64,000 nt of DNA from Pseudomonas sp. B20(2017) (GCF_002113125.1 NZ_NEJP01000001.1:248001-312000); one strand, 5' to 3'; positions 7,667 through 16,524 are shown, numbered from the stretch's first letter. Translations and numbers: made by a program. Notes: a model not told the origin generated them from the sequence alone.

Positions 7667-8536
7667 ATGTCTCGCTGGTTCACACAGATCACCACCCTCC
7701 TGCTCATCCTCTTTGCCCTTGGTGCCTGCAGCCGCGTTGGCCTGGCGTATCGCAATCTTGACGTGATCATTCCGTGGACGCTCAGCGACTACCTTGACAT
7801 GAACGGTGAACAGAAGGGCTGGTTCAACGAGCGCCTGCAGGAACATTTGAGTTGGCATTGCACCACACAGTTACCGGGTTATCTCGACTGGCTCGATCGC
7901 CTGCAAAGCATGGTCGAAACCAATCAAGTGACCGATGCAGCACTTCAGGCTCGCACCACCGAAGCCAAGCAGGCGATCGCCGAAACCGCCCGGGAAATCA
8001 CGCCGTCGGCGATTGAATTGCTGCAAGGGCTGGATGACCAGCAGGTCGCCGAAATGAATGAGGCGTTTGCCAAGGATCTGCGTAAACGCCAGCAGGAGTA
8101 CCTCAAGCCACCGCTGTCACAACAGATTGCCGAACGTGGCGCGCGCATGGACAAGCGCCTCAATGATTGGCTCGGCCCGTTGAGCGCTGCTCAGGAACAA
8201 CGGGTGATGGCTTGGTCGACGGCCTTGGGCGATCAGAACACCCAGTGGATCGCCAACCGCGCCCACTGGCAGAAGCAATTCAGCGCGGCGGTGGCGCAAC
8301 GCAAAAGTCCTGAATTCCCACAACGGATCGAGACGCTTCTGGTCGATCGCGAGCGTTTATGGACAGCGGATTACCAAAAGGCCTACGCCAATACCGAGGC
8401 GCAGGCCCGTTCGCTGTTCGTCGACCTGATGGCTGACAGCACGCCGCAGCAGCGCCAGCGCCTTTTGAAAAAGATCGAAGGGGTGCGCAAGGACTTCACT
8501 GATTTGAAGTGCCTGAAGGCCGCACAAAAAAGCTGA
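7667..8536 (+). CDS. DUF6279-family lipoprotein
   Basis: A 289-residue predicted lipoprotein: hydrophobic N-terminus with a lipobox (LGAC) so that Cys would be acylated after signal peptidase II cleavage. The mature part is largely helical, opening with YRNLDVIIPWTLSDYLDMN, and matches the DUF6279 pattern found in Pseudomonas and relatives. Function unknown; expected at the periplasmic face of a membrane. It follows the TorF-like gene and is followed by a REPIN. Confidence 0.75.
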   Translation: MSRWFTQITTLLLILFALGACSRVGLAYRNLDVIIPWTLSDYLDMNGEQKGWFNERLQEHLSWHCTTQLPGYLDWLDRLQSMVETNQVTDAALQARTTEAKQAIAETAREITPSAIELLQGLDDQQVAEMNEAFAKDLRKRQQEYLKPPLSQQIAERGARMDKRLNDWLGPLSAAQEQRVMAWSTALGDQNTQWIANRAHWQKQFSAAVAQRKSPEFPQRIETLLVDRERLWTADYQKAYANTEAQARSLFVDLMADSTPQQRQRLLKKIEGVRKDFTDLKCLKAAQKS

Positions 8537-8555
8537 GAGCAATGAAAAAACCAAT

Positions 8556-8642
8556 GTGGGAGCGAGCCTGCTCGCGATACCGGTTTGTCAGTCAACCTGA
8601 TTTCTAATGCCAGGTCGCTATCGCGAGCAGGCTCGCTCCCAC
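8556..8642. repeat. REPIN
   Basis: Inverted pair of GTGGGAGCGAGCCTGCTCGC-type REPs separated by about 40 bases, between the convergent DUF6279 gene and the gene at 8661. Confidence 0.9.
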
Positions 8643-8660
8643 ATTTTTTTGTGCAATGCC

Positions 8661-9050
8661 TCAGGCAATCTGCGCCTTGGAGGCCACCTCATCAAACGTC
8701 GACTCATCCAGCGCATCTTCCTGATCATCCAGCACTTCACGCGGATGATCATTGCCGGGAATGCTGCTGTCGATCAGGCTCAACAGGCTCGAACCGCGCG
8801 GCGTCAGGCTGAAGTTATTGCCGGTACTGCCATCTTCTTCACGAGGGGTTATGTAACCGCGATCCAGCAGCAGTTTTTCGTAGTCACAGGCAAGCGTTTT
8901 CAGGTGATCCAGATTCTCGATTGGCTCACCTGCTGCGGCTTTGTCAGCCGCGTAGTCTTCGGCAAAGGTCCGAGGTGCAAAGCTTTGGCCCGCGCCGTTC
9001 TGCACTTCATGCAACAGGCGTTCAATCAAATCCCAGTTATAAGTCGTCAT
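8661..9050 (-). CDS. DUF2513-like small protein, possible winged-helix regulator
   Basis: A 129-residue acidic cytoplasmic protein. The first 95 residues (WDLIERLLHEVQNG, LACDYEKLLLDRGYI, SLTPRGSSLLSLID) have the helix-helix-helix-wing order of a winged-helix domain and resemble DUF2513, a family often labelled phage-related or regulatory. The C-terminal 30 residues are acidic and probably disordered. No target is apparent. The assignment rests on pattern only. Confidence 0.6.
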   Translation of the reverse strand: MTTYNWDLIERLLHEVQNGAGQSFAPRTFAEDYAADKAAAGEPIENLDHLKTLACDYEKLLLDRGYITPREEDGSTGNNFSLTPRGSSLLSLIDSSIPGNDHPREVLDDQEDALDESTFDEVASKAQIA

Positions 9051-9140
9051 CCTGATTCAACCTCCGGTGCGCGTGATTAATGGCGCTGTCTTAGGTTGTG
9101 ACCCGAGCAGGTAATAGCCGTTCAGCTTCATTTACCGCAA

Positions 9141-9161
9141 CGACCGACCAGCGGTCTGTCG
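9141..9161. promoter_or_regulatory. TetR-type palindrome upstream of the DUF899 gene
   Basis: Interrupted palindrome CGAC-C-GACC-AGC-GGTC-T-GTCG, 65 bases before the start of the DUF899 gene. The GACC/GGTC arms are typical of TetR-family operators. No TetR gene is in the window. Confidence 0.4.
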
Positions 9162-9225
9162 ATTTCCCGGTTTGTTGAACGACTAGTCTGAGACAGACGG
9201 TTTCAACCCCGCAGGAGAAATCATC

Positions 9226-9960
9226 ATGAACGTTGAGAATCATCCGGTGGTGTCGCGCGAAGAATGGCTCGCCGCCCGCAAGCAGCATCTGGCAGATGAA
9301 AAAGCCTTTACCAAAGAACGCGACCGCCTCAGCGCCAAACGCCGCGCTCTGCCCTGGGTGAAGGTCGACAAGGATTACTGCTTTATGGGGCCGAACGGTG
9401 AATTGAAACTGGCTGATCTGTTCGGCTCGCACAGCCAACTCGTCGTTTACCACTTCATGTTCGCCAAGGGCTGGGAAGAAGGCTGTCCGGGCTGCTCGTT
9501 CCTCAGCGATCATATCGACGGCGCCAATCAGCACCTGGCCCATCACGACATTGCGCTGGTGGCGGTGTCGCACGCACCATTCGCCGAATTCCAGGCCTTC
9601 AAGCGGCGGATGGGATGGAAGTTCGATTGGGTGTCGTCGGACGGTTGCGATTTCAACTACGACTTTGGCGTGTGTGCCCGCGCTGAAGATGTCGAAGCCG
9701 AAAAGGCTACCTACAACTACGAAAAGACCGACAGCGCCGAGGAAGAAATGCCCGGGCTCAGTGTGTTTTATCGTGCCGACAACGGCGACATTTTCCACAC
9801 CTACTCAACGTACGCTCGTGGCCTGGACATGCTGGTCGGCGCCTACAACTACCTCGACCTCACGCCCAAGGGCCGGAACGAGGACGAGATCATGGAGTGG
9901 GTACGGCACCATGACCGGTACGACGGGGCAGCAAAATCCAGTTGCTGCCATGGTGACTGA
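9226..9960 (+). CDS. DUF899 thioredoxin-like protein
   Basis: A 244-residue cytoplasmic protein of the DUF899 family (thioredoxin-like fold, sometimes labelled dithiol-disulfide isomerase). A CPGC motif (residues 87-90, in EEGCPGCSFLSDHIDG) is where a thioredoxin active site would be. The family pattern KDYCFMGPNGELKLADLFG and PGLSVFYR is present. Reaction unknown. RBS AGGAGA lies upstream of the ATG. A TetR-type palindrome precedes the gene. Confidence 0.8.
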   Translation: MNVENHPVVSREEWLAARKQHLADEKAFTKERDRLSAKRRALPWVKVDKDYCFMGPNGELKLADLFGSHSQLVVYHFMFAKGWEEGCPGCSFLSDHIDGANQHLAHHDIALVAVSHAPFAEFQAFKRRMGWKFDWVSSDGCDFNYDFGVCARAEDVEAEKATYNYEKTDSAEEEMPGLSVFYRADNGDIFHTYSTYARGLDMLVGAYNYLDLTPKGRNEDEIMEWVRHHDRYDGAAKSSCCHGD

Positions 9961-10040
9961 GCCCCAAACACACTGAACTTTTCACCGGCCACAGCCCTCA
10001 ACCGGTTAACCCGCCTTAACCGGAACCGAGGCCTGCCCCC

Positions 10041-10316
10041 ATGAAAACCCTGCTCAAGCTGACCCTCGCCGCCACCCTCGCCTGCGCATTGCCCGCCTGG
10101 GCCTGTACCCCGGAAGAAGCCACCGCCAAACGCGAGCAACTGGCCAAAGAAGTCGGGAAGCTCACCGAGCAAAATCCGACCAAGGCCAAGGAGATCAACG
10201 CCGAATTGCAGAAAATGGACCTGGGCACGGCATCCGCCGATCTGCCAGACAAATGCCAGTTGATCGATCAGCGCTTGAAAGAGCTGGGGTCAGCCGAAAA
10301 GAAAACCGAGGGATAA
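10041..10316 (+). CDS. Small periplasmic hypothetical protein
   Basis: A 91-residue protein with a signal peptide (MKTLLKLTLAATLACALPAWA) and a mature part of about 70 residues that is helical and charged (EEATAKREQLAKEVGKLTEQ). Two mature cysteines (one right after the cleavage site, one in DKCQLIDQRL) could form a disulfide. Cytochrome-c-like or chaperone motifs are absent. Function unknown. A clear terminator follows. Confidence 0.7.
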   Translation: MKTLLKLTLAATLACALPAWACTPEEATAKREQLAKEVGKLTEQNPTKAKEINAELQKMDLGTASADLPDKCQLIDQRLKELGSAEKKTEG

Positions 10317-10335
10317 CCGCCCGCTCAGACAACGG

Positions 10336-10390
10336 CAGGCTTTGGCACCGATCAGGCGGGATCGATGCCAAAAGCCTGCTTCCTTTTATC
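10336..10390 (+). terminator. Terminator after the small periplasmic protein gene
   Basis: Stem GCAGGCTTTGGCA / TGCCAAAAGCCTGC (one bulge) with an 18-base loop, followed by TTCCTTTTAT. Confidence 0.65.
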
Positions 10391-10399
10391 CGGAGATTT

Positions 10400-10431
10400 G
10401 CATTAGTGCATTTTGTTATTTGCACAAATGC
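10400..10431. promoter_or_regulatory. Inverted repeat upstream of the cysteine-peptidase gene
   Basis: GCAT-TA-GTGCA, ten bases, then TGCAC-AA-ATGC: a symmetric operator-like repeat in an AT-rich patch of an otherwise GC-rich region. It lies about 140 bases before the peptidase gene and after the preceding terminator, so it may be the operator of the peptidase operon. Confidence 0.4.
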
Positions 10432-10567
10432 ATATTCATACCTAGGGTTACCCCGAGCCTGATCGGAACCGGCCATCGGAGATGGCAACCCTTCCCCACC
10501 GATCGCTCGGCGATACCGTTATCCCGCAAACGCGGAACGTTTGTTTTCATTCATGGAGGATTGAAAA

Positions 10568-11152
10568 ATGTTAACCACTGAAACAACGGCATTCACCGGC
10601 AACACCCTGCCCGAATGTCTGATCGGCCATCTGCTCGACCCGCAACTGGTAGAGGTCGAAGCAGCTGTACAACAAAGTGCCCTGGCCGCCGCCAGCCTGA
10701 ACTTCACGATGCAGCAACAGACCCAGACCAACTGGTGCTGGGCTGCCGCTTCCGCCTCGGTCGGCAATTATTACGGCACCGGGTCCTGGACCCAATGCGC
10801 CGTTGCCAGCGCCGCGCTGGATCGCAACTGCTGCAATCAACCAGGGCCGTGCAACGTGTACGGCTATCTGGACGTTGCGCTGAAGATCACCCGCAGTTTC
10901 AACGGCATGAATTCGGGCTCGCTGCAAATGTCGGCCATCCAGAACCAGATCAACATGGGCCGCCCGATCGGTCTGCGCTGTGCCTGGTACGGCGGCGGTG
11001 CGCACTTTCTGGCGATCTACGGCACCAACGGCAATTACGTGCTGGTCGCGGATTCGATCTACGGCTATTCGACTCGCGCACTGAGCTCCTTCCCCGGTTC
11101 CTACAACGGCGGCGGCAACTGGACCCACACTTACTTCACGGCAAAAAATTAG
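10568..11152 (+). CDS. Papain-like cysteine peptidase
   Basis: A 194-residue papain-like (C39/C70-type) cysteine peptidase. QTNWCWAAAS gives the nucleophile Cys57 with its conserved Trp-Ala context; GGGAHFLAIYG gives His146; Asp162 in VADSIYG is the likely third residue. About 40 residues precede the catalytic domain, and no signal peptide or membrane segment is seen. The domain is rich in Cys (NCCNQPGPC), unusual for a cytoplasmic protein and compatible with export. GGAGG is 8 bases before the ATG. The gene is followed 12 bases later by a gene of unknown function, so both form an operon ending at a strong terminator. Substrate and location are unknown. Confidence 0.8.
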   Translation: MLTTETTAFTGNTLPECLIGHLLDPQLVEVEAAVQQSALAAASLNFTMQQQTQTNWCWAAASASVGNYYGTGSWTQCAVASAALDRNCCNQPGPCNVYGYLDVALKITRSFNGMNSGSLQMSAIQNQINMGRPIGLRCAWYGGGAHFLAIYGTNGNYVLVADSIYGYSTRALSSFPGSYNGGGNWTHTYFTAKN

Positions 11153-11164
11153 GAGGGCGACATC

Positions 11165-11764
11165 ATGCAACTGACTTATCCAAAGGCGCCTTCCAACGGC
11201 GTGCAGACTTTGCGTCCGGCCCTGCAGGCCGCGTTGCAGACCCAGGGTTTTGGCATCAACCGCCAGTTCGCCAGTGCTGTGCCCGCCGGGATCAGCCTCA
11301 GCGAGGCCTATCGCGGTTACTCGCTCAGTCTGGACGACTTGAGCCAGGGCAAAGGCCTGAAAAACGCCCGAGTCGGCGACTGGCATTACTTGGTGTTTTC
11401 CGGCGGGGTGTCGATTGCCGATGCGCAATTGGCCGAAGTACGCGGTCACGTCGAGTTCGCCTCGTTGAACCACGGCAACCTGGCGAGCGCCACGGTTGAT
11501 GCACTGAAACTGGCGGAGCAATCGCCGCAGCTGAAGGGTAAAACCGTTGAACTGCGGATGTTGTTTGTGTCGGCGCTGCACCTCGTGGCGATCTGGCTGC
11601 ATGCAGCGGGCGAAGACGTGCTGATCCCGATCGAGCCAACACCAAAAGAGCTGGCGCTGACCGGGCTGTACAGCGAGGCCGCCCTGCTCGCACAGCTCAA
11701 ACCGGCAGCCGATCAGGCCAAGCGGCGCTTTGATGCCGACACCACTGGCCTGCTGGGCAGCTGA
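11165..11764 (+). CDS. Unknown partner protein of the cysteine peptidase
   Basis: A 199-residue protein I do not recognise. It has no signal peptide and no clear membrane segment; the hydrophobic stretch VELRMLFVSALHLVAIWLHA is too amphipathic to call. It contains GISLSEAYRGYSLSLDDL and ends in a helical charged tail. GGAGGG precedes the ATG closely. The tight spacing with the peptidase gene and the shared terminator suggest a joint job: a substrate, an inhibitor or a chaperone of the peptidase are all possible, none shown. Confidence 0.65.
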   Translation: MQLTYPKAPSNGVQTLRPALQAALQTQGFGINRQFASAVPAGISLSEAYRGYSLSLDDLSQGKGLKNARVGDWHYLVFSGGVSIADAQLAEVRGHVEFASLNHGNLASATVDALKLAEQSPQLKGKTVELRMLFVSALHLVAIWLHAAGEDVLIPIEPTPKELALTGLYSEAALLAQLKPAADQAKRRFDADTTGLLGS

Positions 11765-11770
11765 TAAATG

Positions 11771-11817
11771 CTGGCAATAAAAAAACCCGGACTATGTCCG
11801 GGTTTTTTTATTGCCAG
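11771..11817. terminator. Bidirectional terminator
   Basis: Extended palindrome: CTGGCAATAAAAAAACCCGG, 7-base loop, then its complement. T-runs are present on both strands, serving the peptidase operon and the convergent helicase gene. Confidence 0.9.
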
Positions 11818-11828
11818 CCTGAAACGAC

Positions 11829-13169
11829 TTATTCCGCCGCTGGCGCTGCCGGCTTGCGGCGTTTCAGCGGGGCCATGCCGTCGCTGCTCACCAGTGCGTC
11901 CGGCTTTGGACGGTTGGCGCTCTTGCGCTTGGTCGGGGTCTTGGCAGCGGTTTTTTTCTTGTCGCCCTTGGCGTCGGTCTTTTTCTTCTTCACGCCGACG
12001 GCCTTGCCCGAGGCCTTGACCTTTTTCGGTCCGCCGTAGGTGCCTTTGACTTCCTTGATGGTGCGGCGCTCGAAGCTCTGTTTCAGATAACGCTCGATGC
12101 TCGACATCAGGTTCCAGTCGCCGTGGCAGATCAGCGAGATCGCCAGACCGTCGTTGCCGGCACGGCCGGTACGACCAATGCGGTGTACGTATTCGTCGCC
12201 GCTGCGTGGCATGTCGAAGTTGATCACCAGATCCAGGCCATCAACGTCCAGACCACGGGCCGCCACGTCGGTGGCCACCAGGATCTTCACGCCGCCCTGC
12301 TTCAGGCGGTCGATCGCCAGCTTGCGATCCTTCTGGTCTTTCTCGCCGTGCAGCACGAACGCCTTGTATTCCTGGGCGACGAGGCGACCGTAGATGCGGT
12401 CGGCCATGGCCCGGGTGTTGGTGAAGACGATGGCCTTCTGGTAGGTCTCGTTGGCCAGCAGCCAGTTCACAATCTGTTCTTTGTGCTGGTTGTGGTCGGC
12501 GGTGATGATCTGCTGACGGGTGGTGTCGTTCAGTTGGCTGACGGCGTTGAGCTGCAAGTGCTCAGGGTTGTTCAGCACCTTGGCGATCATCTCGCGCAGG
12601 CCGGAGCCGCCGGTGGTGGCGGAGAACAACATGGTCTGCTGACGGTTCGGGCATTCGTCGACCAGACGCTGCACGTCTTCGGCGAACCCCATGTCGAGCA
12701 TGCGGTCGGCTTCGTCGAGCACCAGCACTTCGACTTCTTTGAGGTCGAGGTTGCCGGCGTTCAGTTGCTCGATCATCCGGCCCGGGGTGCCGATCAGGAT
12801 GTCCGGCACCTTGCGCAGCATGGCGGCCTGGACCTTGAAGTCTTCACCGCCGGTGATCAGGCCGGACTTGATGAAAGTGAACTGCGAAAAGCGCTCGACT
12901 TCCTTCAGGGTCTGCTGGGCCAGCTCGCGGGTCGGCAGCAGGATCAGGGTCTTGATGCTGACGCGGATCTTGGCCGGGCCGATCAGGCGGTTGAGGATCG
13001 GCAGGACAAAAGCGGCGGTCTTGCCGCTACCGGTTTGCGCCGTCACCCGCAGGTCACGCCCCTGAAGCGCCAGCGGAATGGCCGCGGCTTGCACAGGCGT
13101 TGGCTCGACAAATTTCAGCTCGGCCACGGCTTTGAGCAGGCGTTCGTGCAGGGCGAATTGGGAAAACAC
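11829..13169 (-). CDS. DEAD-box ATP-dependent RNA helicase
   Basis: A DEAD-box RNA helicase of about 446 residues. Motifs in order: PTPVQAAAIP (Q motif), AQTGSGKT (Walker A), PTRELAQQ (Ia), TPGR (Ib), DEAD (II, in VLDEADRMLD), SAT (III), then helicase C with ATDVAARGLDVDG and HRIGRTGRAG (VI). The last 80 residues are a Lys/Pro/Ala-rich basic tail likely to bind RNA. It resembles the SrmB/RhlE-type accessory helicases used in ribosome assembly and RNA decay. I chose GTG 13169, with GAGG 8 bases upstream; an ATG eight codons earlier (13193) lacks a ribosome site. Confidence 0.9.
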   Translation of the reverse strand: MFSQFALHERLLKAVAELKFVEPTPVQAAAIPLALQGRDLRVTAQTGSGKTAAFVLPILNRLIGPAKIRVSIKTLILLPTRELAQQTLKEVERFSQFTFIKSGLITGGEDFKVQAAMLRKVPDILIGTPGRMIEQLNAGNLDLKEVEVLVLDEADRMLDMGFAEDVQRLVDECPNRQQTMLFSATTGGSGLREMIAKVLNNPEHLQLNAVSQLNDTTRQQIITADHNQHKEQIVNWLLANETYQKAIVFTNTRAMADRIYGRLVAQEYKAFVLHGEKDQKDRKLAIDRLKQGGVKILVATDVAARGLDVDGLDLVINFDMPRSGDEYVHRIGRTGRAGNDGLAISLICHGDWNLMSSIERYLKQSFERRTIKEVKGTYGGPKKVKASGKAVGVKKKKTDAKGDKKKTAAKTPTKRKSANRPKPDALVSSDGMAPLKRRKPAAPAAE

Positions 13170-13360
13170 GGGTGCTACCTCGAAGATATGCAAAAAATCA
13201 GCTGCATAGGTTACCGGTTTCGAGCGCTCAGGCCGAGTTTCTTTATGAAATACGCTGTAATCCGTGGCTTTTTTGTTGCTCGATTTGTCTCCAACGGTAA
13301 TACACAGCGTCTTAAATGCTCTAATCGCCCGTCGCGTCTTACAGAAGAATCGTCTCTCTC

Positions 13361-14659
13361 ATGGATTTCAAACAGCTCTGGCTCAACGCCCAAGACCTCT
13401 GGGGCACCCTCGAACAGCACCCGCTCCTGCACGCCGGCCTGGCTTTGATTCTGCTGCTGGTGATCGCGCTCATCCTCGGACGAGTGGCGCGCTACCTGAT
13501 CCTGCACGCCAGCCGCATGCTCGGTCGCCAACCCGCCCTGCACTGGATCAACGACTTTCGGCATAACAAGGTGTTTCAGCGTCTGGCGCAGATGACGCCG
13601 TCGCTGGTGATCCAGTTCGGCCTGCACCTGGTGCCGGAGCTGAGCAAAACCGCCACAGTATTCCTCGGTAACGTCGCACTGGCATTCACCATTTTGTTCC
13701 TGCTGCTGTCGGTCAGCGCCCTGCTCAATGCATTGCTGGACATCTACGCCCGCACCGAACACGCCCGCACCCGCTCGATCAAGGGTTATGTGCAACTGGC
13801 GAAAATGGTTCTGTACGTGTTCGGCGCGATCATCATCGTCGCCACCCTGATCGACCGCTCGCCACTGTTGCTGCTGTCGGGTCTGGGTGCGATGTCGGCA
13901 GTGATCCTGTTGGTCTACAAGGACACGCTGCTGTCGTTCGTCGCCAGCGTGCAGCTGACCAGCAACGACATGCTGCGGGTCGGCGACTGGATCGAAATGC
14001 CGCAAGTCGGCGCCGATGGCGACGTGGTGGATATCACGCTGCACACGGTCAAGGTGCAGAACTTCGACAAGACCATCGTCTCGATCCCGACCTGGCGCCT
14101 GATGTCCGAGTCGTTCCGAAACTGGCGCGGCATGCAGCAGTCCGGCGGTCGACGGATCAAACGCAGCCTGTTCATCGACGCCAGCGGTGTGCGCTTCATC
14201 CGCGACGATGAAGAAGAAAAACTCTCTCAGGTGCACCTGCTGACCGCCTACATGGGCCGCAAGAAAGCCGAGCTCAAGGCCTGGAACGAAGCGCAGGGCA
14301 ATGTCGCGGCGATGTCGGCCAACCGCCGGCGCATGACCAACATCGGCACCTTCCGCGCTTACGCGCTGGCCTATCTGAAGAGCCATCCGGAGATCCAGCC
14401 GAACATGACCTGCATGGTCCGCCAGATGCAGACCACGGCCCAGGGCATTCCGCTGGAAATCTATTGCTTTACCACCACCACGGTGTGGGCCGATTACGAG
14501 CGGATCCAAGGGGATATTTTCGATTACCTGCTGGCGGTGCTGCCGGAGTTTGGGCTGAGCCTGTATCAGCAGCCGAGTGGTGGGGATTTGCGTTCCGGGA
14601 TATTGCCGGCCGTCCTTGGCGCGAGCCACATTCCACAAGCCGAAAAACATCTGATGTAA
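13361..14659 (+). CDS. MscS-type mechanosensitive channel, YbdG-like
   Basis: A 432-residue inner-membrane protein with about five hydrophobic segments in the first 190 residues and a cytoplasmic MscS-like beta domain (RVGDWIEMPQVGADGDVVDI, then WRLMSESFRNWRGMQQSGGRRIKRS). Length and the SFRNWRGM region match the YbdG branch, miniconductance osmotic-adaptation channels. Likely senses membrane tension on osmotic downshift. It starts 191 bases after the divergent helicase gene. Confidence 0.85.
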   Translation: MDFKQLWLNAQDLWGTLEQHPLLHAGLALILLLVIALILGRVARYLILHASRMLGRQPALHWINDFRHNKVFQRLAQMTPSLVIQFGLHLVPELSKTATVFLGNVALAFTILFLLLSVSALLNALLDIYARTEHARTRSIKGYVQLAKMVLYVFGAIIIVATLIDRSPLLLLSGLGAMSAVILLVYKDTLLSFVASVQLTSNDMLRVGDWIEMPQVGADGDVVDITLHTVKVQNFDKTIVSIPTWRLMSESFRNWRGMQQSGGRRIKRSLFIDASGVRFIRDDEEEKLSQVHLLTAYMGRKKAELKAWNEAQGNVAAMSANRRRMTNIGTFRAYALAYLKSHPEIQPNMTCMVRQMQTTAQGIPLEIYCFTTTTVWADYERIQGDIFDYLLAVLPEFGLSLYQQPSGGDLRSGILPAVLGASHIPQAEKHLM

Positions 14660-14672
14660 CGCCACAAAACCT

Positions 14673-14774
14673 GTGGGAGCGAGCTTGCTCGCGATGAGGG
14701 AGTATCAGTCACTTCATCACTGACTGAACCACCGCCTTCGCGAGCAAGTCGAATCGTCGCACCGTCGCTCCCAC
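14673..14774. repeat. REPIN
   Basis: GTGGGAGCGAGCTTGCTCGC at the left and a degenerate inverted copy (GCGAGCAAGTCGAATCG...CGCTCCCAC) at the right; the right arm carries a short insertion. Confidence 0.8.
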
Positions 14775-14806
14775 AGGTACTGCATCTATTTCGAAATGCC
14801 GATTTA

Positions 14807-15448
14807 TCAGGCCTGCCGTTGCGGCGCCTTGTGCACCATGGTGTAGGCGTAATCGACGCCCATGCCGTACGCACCGCTGTGTTCCAGCACCAGGTCCATC
14901 ACCGCCTGATACGTGTCTTTGTGCGCCCAGTCACGCTGGTACTCGAGCAGCACCTGCTGCCAGGTCACCGGTACGGCGCCGGCCTGAATCATCCGCTGTA
15001 CCGACATGTCGTGGGCTTCCTTGGTGGTGCCGCCGGACGCGTCGGTGACGATGTACACCTCGTAGCCTTCGGCCAGAGCTTCCAGTGCCGGGAAGGTCAG
15101 GCAGACCTCGGTCCACAGCGCGGCGATGATCAGTTTCTTGCGCCCGGTGGCCTTTACCGCGTCAACCAGCGCCTTGTCTTCCCAGGAGTTCATCGAGGTG
15201 CGCTCAATCGGCTTCTGCTCCGGGTGAACTGCCAGCAGTTCCGGCCAAATGTAGCCGCTGAAGCTTTCGGTTTCGACCGAGGTGTAGATGGTCGGCACGT
15301 TGAAGATCTTCGCTGCCTTGGCCAGGCCGACGGTGTTGTTCTTCAGGGTCTGACGGTCGATCGACTGCACGCCGAACGCCATTTGCGGCTGGTGGTCGAT
15401 CAGGATCAGGGCGGAATTGGTTGGGTTCAGCAGTTCACGGATAGACAT
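14807..15448 (-). CDS. YcaC-like isochorismatase-family hydrolase
   Basis: A 213-residue cysteine hydrolase of the isochorismatase superfamily. LILIDHQPQM gives the catalytic Asp (residue 18) and ALWTEVCLTFP gives the nucleophile Cys116 with its cis-peptide context. Close to YcaC, an oligomeric hydrolase whose natural substrate is unsettled. It is divergent from a LysR gene 170 bases away, which probably controls it. Ribosome site AAGGAA. Cytoplasmic. Confidence 0.85.
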   Translation of the reverse strand: MSIRELLNPTNSALILIDHQPQMAFGVQSIDRQTLKNNTVGLAKAAKIFNVPTIYTSVETESFSGYIWPELLAVHPEQKPIERTSMNSWEDKALVDAVKATGRKKLIIAALWTEVCLTFPALEALAEGYEVYIVTDASGGTTKEAHDMSVQRMIQAGAVPVTWQQVLLEYQRDWAHKDTYQAVMDLVLEHSGAYGMGVDYAYTMVHKAPQRQA

Positions 15449-15618
15449 GGCGCGTTCCTTTTGATGTCGATTCAGAAATTTCGATTGGGTAATGGGTGAG
15501 TCGAGTGGCTTGCCGTGTTCGGCGTTGTTGTCTCGGCTTGGATGTCACTTTAGGGGCTAGCCGATAAAGGGACAATTCCCTAAAATCGAGAATCATTGAT
15601 TCTAAAAAAGGGACAATC

Positions 15619-16524
15619 ATGGATCGCATCGAATGCATGCGCGCCTTCGTGGTAACGGTCGGCGAAAACGGCTTCGCAGCTGCCGCACGAGCCATGGACG
15701 TGCCCCGCTCGAAAGTCAGCAAACAGATTCAGGCGCTGGAAGAAGCCATCGGTGTGCAACTGCTGCAACGCACCACCCGCAGCCTGCACCTGACCGAGGC
15801 CGGAGCGGAGTATTTCGAAGCGGCGCGGGAAGTGATTGCGGCGCTGGACGAGGCCGAGCAGCGAGCTCGGGACGGGGTGGGTGAATTGCGCGGGGTGTTG
15901 CGGGTCAACGCACCGATGTCGTTCGGTCTGCGGCGCTTGGGCAAGCTGATTCCGCTGTTCCACGAACAGCACCCGAACATCGAGCTGCAACTGGTGCTCA
16001 GCGACCAGCAGGTCGATCCGGTGCGCGGCGGTTTTGATGTGACGATCCGCATTGCGAGCATGCCTGACTCGACCATGATCGCCCGACAACTGGCGCCAGC
16101 GCCGCGGATCATGGTCGCCTCCCCCGCTTACCTCGAACGCGCGGGCACGCCGCGGTCGCCGCAGGATCTGCGCTCGCATCAATGCTTGAACTACGGCTAT
16201 CTGCAGAGCGGCGTCAGCCTGCAACTGTGCAACGGCAAGGAAACCCAGCGCGTCAACGTCACCGGGCCGCTACATGCCAACAATGGTGACTTGCTGGCGC
16301 AAGCGGCCGAGGCCGGGATGGGCATTGCGCTGCTGCCGGACTTCATCGTCGAAGAAGCACTGGCGGCCGGGCGTCTGGTGCCGGTGCTGTGCGAGTGGCA
16401 AGCCCCGGCGATCACCATCAACGCGGTGTATTCCTCAGCGCGGCGGGTGCCGCAGAAGACCCGGGCGTTTATCGGGTTTCTGGTGGAGCAACTGGCGCCG
16501 ACTGGCGAATCCCCAACCGGCTGA
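15619..16524 (+). CDS. LysR-type transcriptional regulator
   Basis: A 301-residue LysR regulator of the CrgA-type branch: DRIECMRAFVVTVGENGFAAAARAMDVPRSKVSKQIQALEE forms the winged helix across residues 2-42, followed by an effector domain with RVNAPMSFGLRRLGKLIPLF. Divergent from the YcaC-like gene, its most likely target. Its 3' end overlaps the convergent DMT exporter gene by 56 bases. Confidence 0.85.
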   Translation: MDRIECMRAFVVTVGENGFAAAARAMDVPRSKVSKQIQALEEAIGVQLLQRTTRSLHLTEAGAEYFEAAREVIAALDEAEQRARDGVGELRGVLRVNAPMSFGLRRLGKLIPLFHEQHPNIELQLVLSDQQVDPVRGGFDVTIRIASMPDSTMIARQLAPAPRIMVASPAYLERAGTPRSPQDLRSHQCLNYGYLQSGVSLQLCNGKETQRVNVTGPLHANNGDLLAQAAEAGMGIALLPDFIVEEALAAGRLVPVLCEWQAPAITINAVYSSARRVPQKTRAFIGFLVEQLAPTGESPTG

